Positions 1 to 10,480 of a stretch of 64,000 nt of DNA are shown here, piece after piece (the first letter of the stretch is position 1; every line of letters starts with the position of its first letter). Both the position numbers and the translations under genes were made by a program. The stretch spans positions 124,001 through 188,000 of the forward strand of contig VWZF01005810.1 of assembly GCA_013396755.1 (NCBI GenBank), given 5' to 3'. The DNA is from Sclerurus mexicanus. Its lineage: Eukaryota; Chordata; Aves; Passeriformes; Furnariidae. Under the pieces are notes generated by a model. The model made no database searches and was not told the origin of the DNA. It saw only the letters and a program-made list of their open reading frames with translations.

Positions 1-3000
1 ACACAAAGAGTCTTTAAAAAAAAAAAGGAAAGAAAGATGTCCCTTCCCCCAATTTGTTTTGGATCCTTTGAACTGGAACTTTTGCGATAATAGGTGTATC
101 ATGGATATAGATCTATAATCCATGACCTTATTACAGGTGATAAATTAATATTTGCAAACCTAATTGCCTCACTAATGTGCACCCACCTGCCCTAACTTAC
201 TTCTTCCATTTTTCAAACTGCCAGCAAAAGCAGCTGATCACCATTCTCTGCTGAAACAACTCTAGTGAGCAGAGTGAAAAACTATCCCACTCACACACAC
301 AAAAAAGGTACTATATGAAATGTAAATAGAAGTACTTAAAAAACAAAGATGCTTTAACCTAAAAGCTTTGACCAGAAAGGTGTTTAACTTACAGGCTTCA
401 CAGATGTACCACCTTGAAGCTAATGGACCAGGACCAGGATAAATGGGAGAAGAATCTGGCCACTTGTGTCAAAATAGCCAGGACCTCTTTTCCCTTGGCT
501 GCTGGTTTTATTCCACAATGATTGTAGTGCTTTACACACTTCTCTCAAGCACACTGTTCCATTAAGCCACAGCCCCTCTGATTCCTGTATGTGTTTTCGT
601 TGGGCAACCTCGCATTATCAGTCAGCAGACACCTGACCAAGTAGAATTTGAAACAATAAATGCTTCTCTGTCATTTAGCAAGACATGTTTCTTCAGGATC
701 CAGGTCCTGGTAGATTTCCTCAGTAAAGCTGAATTAAATCACTGTGTAGCCTCTGTGTAACCTGGTGATGCAGCAGGTTTTGTAGGAGTCATATCTCTAG
801 CTTTTGTTTTCAATATGGTCTGTAATATTGTGGTTAAAGGAAACAAACAAATACTTTTCTCAGTGCTTCTCCCTGAATTCTAGTCCCGAAATCCAGAATA
901 CATTTTAGTTCTTTTGCATATAGTCTAATAGCTCCTCATCTATTCAATGTTTGTTTTCTCTGATCATTTTAACTTTGCAAACCAAGTATCAATCCCACTT
1001 TGCACTGTTTTCTCCAATGCATTTTATTCTCCCAAGAACTAAGTGTCTAGTATGCATATCAGTCCCAGTGCACAGATGTTTGGAACAAAGTGATAAATGG
1101 GAATATATTGATTAGGAAACTCACTGAGCTCTAATTTCTCAAATGTCACTGAATAAGAGATCACTCTCATGTGAAGCAGGATTGTCTAGTTTGAATACTT
1201 TTAGGATTCTTCTGTAATCCCAGCCTTCTGTTTCCGAAATTATTAGTCATTGCTAATAACTGGTCAGGATAGAATCTCTTCATGTTTTCACACTTTCTTC
1301 TCAAAACCAAACAAGTGCAGTACTTGACAAACAAATGAAATCAGATAAACTCTCATCCCTCCCTGCCTCCACAAAACCCCAACGCCCCCAAAAAAATCCT
1401 TGAACCCCCCACAAAACCATCCTATATGATATTTCAGCCTAGTGCTATGGTCCTTAAAAATTGAAAAATCATTTAAAAAAAAATCACTCTAGACATGAAA
1501 TTAGAGTTGGGTTCGAAATCATGTGGAGGGTCACAGTGCTGAAGGTAGGGAATCAAAGGAGAATTTCCATAAAGAAAGTGAATATACTTCTAGAGGCATG
1601 CAAAGGGCTGTTTTAAAAGCTGACATTGGCAGAGAAAATAAGGTATGGAAAGCCAGAGCAAGATAGTTAGAATCTTGTTTGTAAAAGCCACAGGTGATTC
1701 TTTATAGGCAGTAAATTAGTGGAAGGGTAGATAGTGCCATTTTTGTGACAATAGCAATGCTTTCAGTTTTTAGCAAGCTTTTAACTTAAAAAAATTAACT
1801 GAAGAGTGGAATACAAAGAATAGGAGGATAATTGTGAATTAGGAGCCAAATTATGCCAGGCACAATTGAATAAGTTCTGACTTTTCTTACTGACAGACAT
1901 GTATATTAATAGTTGGCACTTATTGAACCAAATATGAATATTCATCTTCATTTATATTTCAAGGCCTTTCATTCCTCAAGGACCACAGTGCTTTTGACCA
2001 ATTTTCATCCACATTACTAAAATGACAGCTTTCACTCCTGGGCCCTGACAGAGGTCTGCAGAATTCATTGGAGGTCCTGGGAGGAGGGAGCCAGCTCCTG
2101 CTCCCAGCTGTCCACAAACACTCATTAAGAGAGGCAAATATCCAGCAGAATCTCTGTGAGAATTTTTAATCACGCAAAGGCTCTGCTAATTAGGTAGCTG
2201 ATGGGGCATAGAGAGCACAAGGACGAATTCTTTAAACAAAGGACTAGAAACTTTAAGAGCTTTAATTACTTGGGCACAGAGTTCATTTCAGAACTTGGGA
2301 GCAAATTATTCTAATAACAATAAGATCAAGTAGTGGGCCATATTAGTGAGAATTGTGTAGAAAAGTTCAATCTTCTTGGGCTGTCACAGCTGTGATTGGA
2401 GCATATTGGAAACTGAGGGGGTTATAAAGGTATTAATAACAAACTTTATTGTGAAATGGATTTGATGCAGAAGATTTCCTATCAGTGTGAATTCTGTTCT
2501 TCTTTTCTTATTTTCTGTAAGTTCTGCTTTGCCAGGCACTATTGCCATGTGTTCTATACCTCAAAATGTTGGAGGAGTTCAAGAGGTGGATACTTTTAGA
2601 TCAGTGAAGAACGATGGCTAGTTTCAAAACAAAATCAAATACCCCCCAGCCCCATTTTTGTTTAGTGCAGCAGACTGTCTCCAAAACCCAACAACTGGAA
2701 ATGTCTTGCTTTCTTTTAGGCTAGAAGGAAATCTGTTTCACTGGCTGCAAATTATGGGTTTGGTTTTTTGTTTGTTTCGTAAGTGTATAAATAGCGTAGC
2801 TGGGTTGTATGGTTTCTCCCAGGACACAGTTCAGCTAAAACAATTTCCAGGGTCCCTTTCTCCTAGGTGGAATAAGGAAGAGACAGAAATTGCTAAGGAA
2901 AAGGAAGATGCAGAAGCTCAAAGGATTCAAATTAGGAAATTGTGAACTCCTACCAGTCAGGAAAAGACTATAGAACGTACACAGCTCTCTTTTCCTTGGA

Positions 3001-4607
3001 AAATGGAAAACTGCTGATGTGCTACTCTTGTTATTTCTGCTGAGAAACCTTAGCAAGCTTGTCTGTAATTGAGCACAAGGGGCACATTCTGCCTGCGTGC
3101 TGGATAAAAAGCAGAGTTTCTTTGGGCAGTATTTCTGGTGACCAGGTAGGAAGGAAAGGAGAGATTTGCTGTCTGCTGCAAAAGGTTTGCTGGCCTTGGA
3201 CATGGATGCAGTCAGGGTAGGGGGAACAACTGTAGGGTACAACTGCCATATATTGGAAATCTTCTGTGAAGACATGTATTGAATTTTCTACATTTTTGTT
3301 AGGAAGGGATGGCAACTTGTCTGGGGGTGACGCTCTAAGAAGGAGAAAGCTGATAACTTTAAAGGATTTATATACCTTTTAAGAAATCAAGGGGTTGTTT
3401 TTCAGTAGATTTGGTGCAAATCACATGCAATGATTACTCATACGTTAAATGTTAATGAAACTTCGGTATCCAAGGACAAATTATATAGCGATGGGACTCT
3501 ACTCACTGTTGGTGGGGAGATGGGCTTGAATGTATCAATTGAACGTTGGTAAAGGGACAGGTAATAATTGAGGACTAAGTATGCTCAGTGAGCAAGTGCT
3601 GGACTGGTGTTCAGAGTTTTAGAAATAAAATAAAGAAGAAAGATATATATCTGAAGAGAATTGGTCTCAGATAAAGCTTCACAATTAGTTTTGAAACTTG
3701 AACAAATACTCTGCTTGTGTTTGATACTGAGCTTACTGCATGCTTTATCCACTGCAGAGGAAAAGCATTGCTAAAGAGAAACCACTGCAATCTGTGGTTG
3801 TAGACAAGCTTTCAGTTTTCAGACTTTCTCCACATGAATAAACTGAGGACTGAGTGCAGTGAACATACAGCTGAGTCGTGCCATTAGGAAGTCATTCTGC
3901 CCACTGTGGTCTCTCAGCCATTTGTGAGAGTAGCTAGAGTAACAAAATGTAGTACTGACAGAAGAGCTTTTTCTTCTCTTTGTTGCTTTTTGTTTTATTT
4001 GCTTTTTCTTTTATTTCCCAGGAGAGCAGATTAAGCTGACATGCAGGAGTAATTCTGTCACCTTAGATCCTAATATTTCTGACAGCAGTAAGAACAGAAT
4101 AAACAAATAAGTGAGGTAGAAAACATGAACAGAAGATGAGGAGAGGAGAACGAAGCCCCATATAGTATCTTCTTTTAAAACAATCCTTTTTGTAATTTTG
4201 AAAAACACTTATGCTTCAGGTACACTGTGCTACTGTTCTCTCCTGGATCCTTTGGAGGAATGGGAATAGTGTAGTTTGATGCTCATTTCATGTGCTGGTC
4301 TGTTTTTCTGGCTGTTGCTCTGGCCCACTTGCAAGTCTGGTCTTGGACATGCAGCAGTCCAAGAGTACTCAGTATCAGCAGTTGGATCACACTGCATTGA
4401 TTTAAACAAACAAACAAAAAAAGGCAACCCAAAATTTTATAAAGCCCAGAGTCCAAGAACACAGCTGAAAGCAAGTGGTTTTTTTTTGGTTTGTTTTTGC
4501 TTAAAAATATGTACAATCTACTTTTAACAGTAAGTACTCTTATAAATGTTATTTTAATATTATACTCTTAAAAATGATATGGGGCAAGCATTTCCCACTT
4601 ATGTGTA
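1..4607. other. Non-coding stretch, mostly unique sequence
   Basis: Apart from the A/C tract near 1.4 kb, I see no recognised element. The section 2190-2345 (TGCTAATTAGG, TTTAATTACTTGG) is enhancer-like but weak. The longest open frame anywhere (2835-3275, minus, 146 codons) lies here. It has no start context, domain or membrane pattern that I recognise, and a different minus frame overlaps it (3031-3315). Confidence 0.6.
1371..1428. repeat. A/C-rich low-complexity tract
   Basis: The tract is nearly free of G and T on the + strand, with runs of C4-C6 and A4-A7 (ACAAAACCCC, CGCCCCCAAAAAAA, ACCCCCCACAAAACC). It is the same class as the tract at 39895-39958 and the mirror image of the G/T tracts elsewhere in the window. 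Confidence 0.85.
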
Positions 4608-4659
4608 GGTTGGTTTGGTGGTTTTGGTTTTTTTTTATTTTTTGGGGGAGTTTTTTTTT
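4608..4659. repeat. G/T-rich low-complexity tract
   Basis: This is about 52 bases composed almost wholly of G and T, with T8-T9 runs, a G5 run and GGTTTGGTGG repeats. A shorter similar piece lies at 4479-4500. Confidence 0.88.
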
Positions 4660-5871
4660 AGGAAATATGATTTGTGGCAAAGGTGTGTAGCCCTGCTGCA
4701 TCAGCTTAATTGTTATGACTAAGATGAGAAATAAAGTTCCAGTTTTTCGGCTTTTCTATTTGTCAGATCTCATTACAATCTCATTTCTTTACAGGGTTAA
4801 ACTTTGTTTTTCTTCTTTCTGCCTTTTTTATTGTAGATATTAGTTGTCTGTTTTGTATATTCGAAAATTATGCTCTTCCAGCATTTACAGAGATCCTTAG
4901 CACAAGGAAAATGTGTAAGACAAAAAGACACACAAAGTTCTATCAGTGCTGCCCTGAAGTTTTAAGTACATCCATTTTAGACAGATTGTCAATATCAAGG
5001 TCCCAAAAATATGAACATTTTTGCACAGAAAGGTGGCTGTCCATGCACATTTGTCAAGTGTTATGTTCTGTTTTCTATTGAAAAAACCATCATTCATCAT
5101 GTTACACTGTCCAGTGCAAAGCTGATCAAGAGACACAAACATTAATTCATATCTCTCCACAGATGTCAACTCTAAAGATGCATGTAGTTTGTATAAAAAT
5201 AATAAAAATATTCAAGTATTTGAATACAAGAGTCTTTAGAATCACCATCATGTCATTTTGAGGGACTTTACCCTGAAATAGGAATGTGAAGGAGCTAGAG
5301 TTTAGAGTTAGTACATGCTGAGGAGAATAATCTTGGAACTGCAGAAACTGCAAATGGCTCTTGAGTGTGCTTTCTTTGCTAGGAAGGGAAATAGAAGAGG
5401 GAGAGATATTTCTGCTGATACTTTAATGTATTTTAATAGGTTTATGTCAAAGACAGCTCTGTGAAACTTTTATGATGCAAAAATGCTGGAATTCCTAATG
5501 CAGGAAGAAGAACTGCTTTCATATTCATATCCTTAGCTGAAAATAAAGAAATTCTTCCCTTCCATTTCAACAGTTAAGGGTTAGATGGATTCTTTTCAGG
5601 CAAAATATGTTGAAATTATGAATATCAGCAAATTCATTGTTTGATAGCAACACTAGTAGAGATCAGCAGGTTTGTATGGACAAGGCAAACCTAATAGATC
5701 CCATACTGATTACATGTTTAAGATGCTGATTGAGAAGAACTTTCACCCTAGCTGATGGGATAGTCCTATTCTTCTCCTCAGTAGGATTTCCCTCTCTTCA
5801 TTTGAAGCTGTGACTGGGCCTTTGACAAATGCTCAATTTGGAGTACTCAGGCTTAAAATGGAGACTTTTAA

Positions 5872-6065
5872 AAATCTTTAATTGGAGCTAAGCGCTAGTT
5901 CGTCATGCGGTTCATTGTTTTGAACAAGGAAGCAGGACTAAAGAGTTAACTGCTTCCAATTGTAAATACATCAGTGGCAGGCACATTACAAAGCTCTATA
6001 CAATCCTGTGGAGTAAATGGTGGACAGCTCATCACAATTAGGCATGGTCATAATGAAGAGCCAGA
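5872..6065. promoter_or_regulatory. Candidate conserved non-coding element
   Basis: This stretch has balanced composition, low simple-repeat content and several factor-like motifs: TTAATTGG near the left edge, AGCGCTAG, three CpG within ~30 bases (GCGC, TTCGTC, TGCGG), CATTGTTTTGAACAAGG (opposed SOX-like halves), CCAATTGTAA and CACAATTAGG. It does not resemble a transposon. The regulatory role is inferred. Confidence 0.22.
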
Positions 6066-6629
6066 AGAGAGAAAAGAGGGCATGGGGAAAAACAGACCTT
6101 TTACAAATGTTTTATATGAAGAGAAATTATAGCTAAAAGGGATAGTTAATTAGTTTAAAGAATATGTGGTAATGCCTTCTTTTTGCAGAAGAAGAAAACT
6201 TTGAAAGCATGGAAAATGGGTGAGTTTCTAGCTGCTGATCTGGAAAACGAGAAAACAATTCAAAGCAATACTGTATGTGGGTGTTTCTCAAAAGACACTG
6301 TGGTGGGAAGTGTGTGATCTGAGTGGTTTGCTCTTAGCAGAGACAGTAGGCCCTGTTGAGTTTGACAGAGACCCTGCATGTAGCCTTGTTTTCACTGGAA
6401 TGCATCTATATTATTCCAAGTGCTTATCAGAGACTTAGATGTTTATGGTTTGCTTCCCAGCTTTGCATGCTGCTTAGGAAGGGAGGCCCATCTGCTTTGA
6501 GTTGAGAAGGTTGCAAGGAGGAGCAAGGCTACAGTAAGGTTTGTGCTTTGGCCTTTTTGCAGTGTTTGGGCTAATCAGTCACCTGCAAAAACAATGCACA
6601 TGCTGAAATATGTTATTTGAGGAAGAAAT

Positions 6630-6801
6630 GAATTGTGTGAGCAGGATGGACTTGGGATCCTTTCAGCTATTGTTATCCATCTAATGTGTTCTCTGTAGTT
6701 CAACACAATTTGCAATAGGAAAGGCCTGGCTTTAAGTAAAATTGCTTGATTTTTCAATTGCTGGTTTCTCCTGTTCCCGGTGGATTTTATGAGTGCACAG
6801 A
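6630..6801. repeat. Direct duplication, copy A (172 bases)
   Basis: This block recurs almost unchanged at 10308-10480. It begins GAATTGTGTGAGCAGG and ends TTTTATGAGTGCACAGA. I count about seven differences between the copies, including one inserted base in copy B, or about 96% identity. Similarity stops abruptly on both sides. Trimmed slightly, each copy begins TGTG and ends CACA, like a short LTR-type terminus, but no polyadenylation signal or coding sequence is present. Copy A is flanked by GAAGAAATG on the left and GAAGAATG on the right, a possible imperfect target-site duplication. It matches no repeat family that I know. Confidence 0.95.
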
Positions 6802-9702
6802 AATGAAGAATGCCAATCTATATCTGATTATTGAACAGCAGTGTAGCTGTAATCTCAGCTATGGTGGTAGCTGTGAGATACAGCCTGTGGGACACTACCT
6901 AGAGGCAAAGCTTTTCTGGAATCAATGAACATTGCACGTGTCTCTTCCTAGCGTGACTATCACTGTGTGTATTTTGGATAAGATGATCTATGTGTCCCTA
7001 ATAAAACACACACATCACATAGACTTTCTGATGTTAGCATAGGTACGGAATGCAGTCCTATCCGAGCAAAGCTGGTTGAGTTTCATTCTGTTGGCATGAG
7101 CTTACTTCTATAGCTTGCTTGGGTTTTTCTGTGTTTTGAAATCTGTCTCAGTTTCTGAGAATCGCAGAATAGATGCAATCTTTATTTCATAATCTGGGAT
7201 TTTGAAGGTACAGTCATCACTCCTTATGACAACTATGGAATCAATGTTGGTAATACACTGTCTGTGTCTGTCACGTGGCACAAAATAGATTGTTATAGTA
7301 GTGAATGGGATAAGGTTATTATTTCTCAACTGCTGCTGTAGCATGCCTTGTGCTCACAAAGAGGAAACTTATTTGTAGTAAGAGCCGGATTCTCTGTTAG
7401 TAAGTGGGTGACTGTTATGGGACTGCTTTGTTTGCTTTTGTCCTAGGGAAAGAAAAATGGCACACAGAAAAGTAAGGAGGAGATCGGTACGCTAGTTGTG
7501 TTCAATCTGCCTCCTGGCTCCCGGAGTTCTTTTGCAAGTTGCCTACTTCTACAGTGTTCATGAGTCTCCAAGGGTAACTAATATTCAACTACGTATCCCA
7601 GTAGTTTTGGTATTGCCTCAAAACCCGATAGTTCCTGTTGTGGGTTTTGTGGTTAAAGAGGAGATATACAAGATAGAATCCTAAAGTGCTAGTTTTACTG
7701 CTATTGAAATCAGTAGTAAGACTTGTGTGGAAACAGAGTTGGGCCTGGTTTTGGCACTTCGAAAACCTTCCTGTAAAATATTTGATTCTTTTCATTAATT
7801 GTACGTATTTACTTGTCTTGGCTTCATAGACAAACCTGTAGCAAAAAGATTGACTTTCATTATTGTTCTCTGCAGACCCAAAATCAATGTTTCTGTGGCT
7901 CCCCTTTTCTTTAAATCATCTTTGATAAGGTCTGCTTTAGTATTTGAATATGTGCAAATAAGATGGATTCATGCCCCCAATTACACTTGTCTTGTGCATG
8001 AACAAACAGTATGATTAGAAATTTAAAGGATTAAACCTGTGCCAGTGCCTTTATCAGGACTTATGTGAATATAAGCTCTTTAAAAATTCTATTTTATTGC
8101 TATAAATCAATGTAGAAGGGAAACCAGAACCATAGAAGGCAGGTGTTCTGCTGAATGCTCAGAAGGGCTAATGCAGGAAGGTAAAATTGTACGTACTATA
8201 CAAATTAGATTCTTCAAGTGTTTCCAATCACTTCTTAATTATTTTTTTCAGGACAAAAATATATATTTTTATCATATAGCTTAAAAATGAAGCAAAGTAA
8301 CATTTGCGGGGGTCTTGTGTTTGTTTAGGTTTAATATAGGGCTGGATGTAGGCTGTGGGATATTGAAAGGAAGAATGGATGATGCTGCTACAGTAACAGA
8401 CACACAATGTCATTCTGAAAGAGACTTGTGTCCTTTAAATACTCTTACATAGATAAAACATTGAATATGAAAATCTGGAAAGACTTGATAGGTTTTTGTA
8501 CCATATTAATACAATTTATTCCATTTCTCTATAGAAAGCTATCCTCAAGCTGTAAGAAAATTGTGCTAACTCTGGTCTTTAGGTGGGTAGTGAGATTGTA
8601 CCAGATCAGTCCACTCCTGTCATTTTACAGAAATATCTGTCTTGGAATGGGAAGACTGAAGTTCAACATAACAGAAAGAAAGCTCCTTTATACACTACCA
8701 GGAGCTGGGTCAGAGAACTAAACATCTTTAGAGAATTATTTCTGTGAGTTTTTATTTAACCATGTGGTTAAGCAGGGAGAAAAAGTTAGAGGTCATCCAA
8801 ACCCAAGAATATGTAACATAAATTGCCAGTGCATATGAAGAACGTATTTGAAAGAGTGAGCAAGAGTTGGGCATAAAAAATGAAAAAATCTAAAATTTTT
8901 GACGATCATATTGACAAGAAAGGGTAGCAATTAATGGAGGCCAGGCCCATAATACTTATTTGCTGTTTGGGCAGAGATTTAGTGAGTTTTTCTGTCAGTC
9001 TGTGAAGTATAAATGAGGTATTTGGGAAAGACTCCCAGCCAGTCGTTTGATAGAATCCTAGGGCAGAGATGAGTGGATCAGGACAAGACTTCCAGGTCTG
9101 TGAATAACAGTCTTTACTGAATTGCATCTCAGCTATGGGCAATTTCAATACAGAAATCCCTATGTTATGGATGGTTTAGCTCTTCTGGACGGTTATCTGG
9201 TAGGACTGAACACAGCAGCCTGACCACTCTGCCTCTCTTTGGATGGTTAGTGTGTTCACATTGGGTTTTTTTGTACCAGACTGACTGTAAACCAAGCTTT
9301 TTCATGAGCTGCCATTTACATGAACAATAATATTCACATTAAACTTCAGTGTCTGCAAATCCTTGCTAGCATTTCAATGCTAGAGCTAGAAAGTGTTCTT
9401 TGTGACCAGGTATTTTTGGCACATCAAAACTTACCAAAATTCCTTTAACTGTAAGATTTATTCGTAACTGGAAATTTGTTATTTAATCTAGAGTTTAAAT
9501 GTAGTTACATATGCCAACTTAATGCCACAAAATAGCCTAGGAATATTCTTAAGCAGTATGTCAGCTAAATTTTATTGCAGTTCCATTAGTATTACCATTA
9601 AGCAGCTGACTAAAGGTCATAATGAATACTTACTATTTTATATCACCCAGGAGGTACTAAGCACAGCTGGAGTCTATTTCACTACTTGAACGCATATAAT
9701 AG

Positions 9703-9717
9703 TCGACAAATTGTCGA
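9703..9717. repeat. Perfect 15-base palindrome with two CpG
   Basis: The arms TCGACAA and TTGTCGA are exact reverse complements around one central A. Two CpG dinucleotides occur in an otherwise AT-rich, CpG-poor stretch. The shape resembles a paired binding site for a dimeric factor, but no known site fits exactly. It is too short to be a convincing RNA hairpin. Confidence 0.9.
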
Positions 9718-10307
9718 TCAGTGGATATGTCCATCTTATCAAAGTACTTTGTCTGCCCAAGTATGCAGCAATTCTTCTAGTGTGCATTGCATAATAGACA
9801 GTGGGATTTTTTTTAATTTTTTTTAAAGAAAGTTCTCACTAAATGGCTAGTTGTTGCAGTTCTATTCAAGTACTGCCTATAATGTGGTTGTACTGATACT
9901 TCAGAAATGCGCTCAAGTCTTTCATCATTCTTGCCAACCCATTTAACAACTGGAGGAACAACTATTGAGATTTCTGAGATTTAAAATGATGAGAAATTAT
10001 TCTGAAGATTTTATTTTATTGATACTTTGTTGGTACTGTTTTCCATACTTTTCTGACCATACAATTCCTCCTACTGACGTCAGGTTCTGCTGGAACAGCA
10101 AGAGGGTTATGCCCTTGTAACTTTTTTAACAGCTTTTCCAAAACAAGCCTTAGCCCTTAACAAACCAGTTTGGTGCATTTAGAATAGATTTTTTTTTTTT
10201 ACAATAGTTTGTAAAAACAAATTTATCAAAATAGTTGGCTTACTTTATATGATGACTTGATCTTACTTAACTCTTCTTTCTTGTGAGAAGATAAATACAA
10301 TCAGGCA

Positions 10308-10480
10308 GAATTGTGTGAGCAGGATGGACTTGGGATCCTTTCAGCTATTGTTATCCATCTAATGTGTTCTCTGTAGTTCAACATAATTTGCAATAGGAAA
10401 GCCCTGGCTTTAAGTAAAATGACTTGATCTTTTCAATTACTGGTTTCTCCTGTTCCCAGTGGATTTTATGAGTGCACAGA
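10308..10480. repeat. Direct duplication, copy B (173 bases)
   Basis: This is the second copy of the block at 6630-6801, in the same orientation and starting about 3.7 kb downstream. Differences from copy A cluster in the second half: AACAC to AACAT, AGGCC to AGCCC, TTGCTTG to TGACTTG, one extra C in the following T run, ATTGCT to ATTACT, and CCCGGT to CCCAGT. The first ~75 bases are identical. I see no target-site duplication around this copy. Explanations include two insertions of an uncatalogued interspersed repeat, a recent local duplication, gene conversion between older copies, or an assembly error. Confidence 0.95.

Larger units (their letters stand above)
4660..10307. other. Non-coding stretch between G/T tract and duplication copy B
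   Basis: It holds duplication copy A, the candidate element at 5.9 kb, the palindrome at 9.7 kb and two microexon-like acceptor/donor pairs (6189-6219 and 7447-7471). The remainder is unique AT-rich DNA with short T or A runs (for example 9807-9830). I see no gene. Confidence 0.6.

Noticed and set aside
2835..3275. Longest open frame in the window (146 codons, minus strand)
   Set aside because: Length is near chance expectation for 64 kb of AT-rich DNA, no recognisable domain or signal is present, and another minus-strand frame overlaps it.
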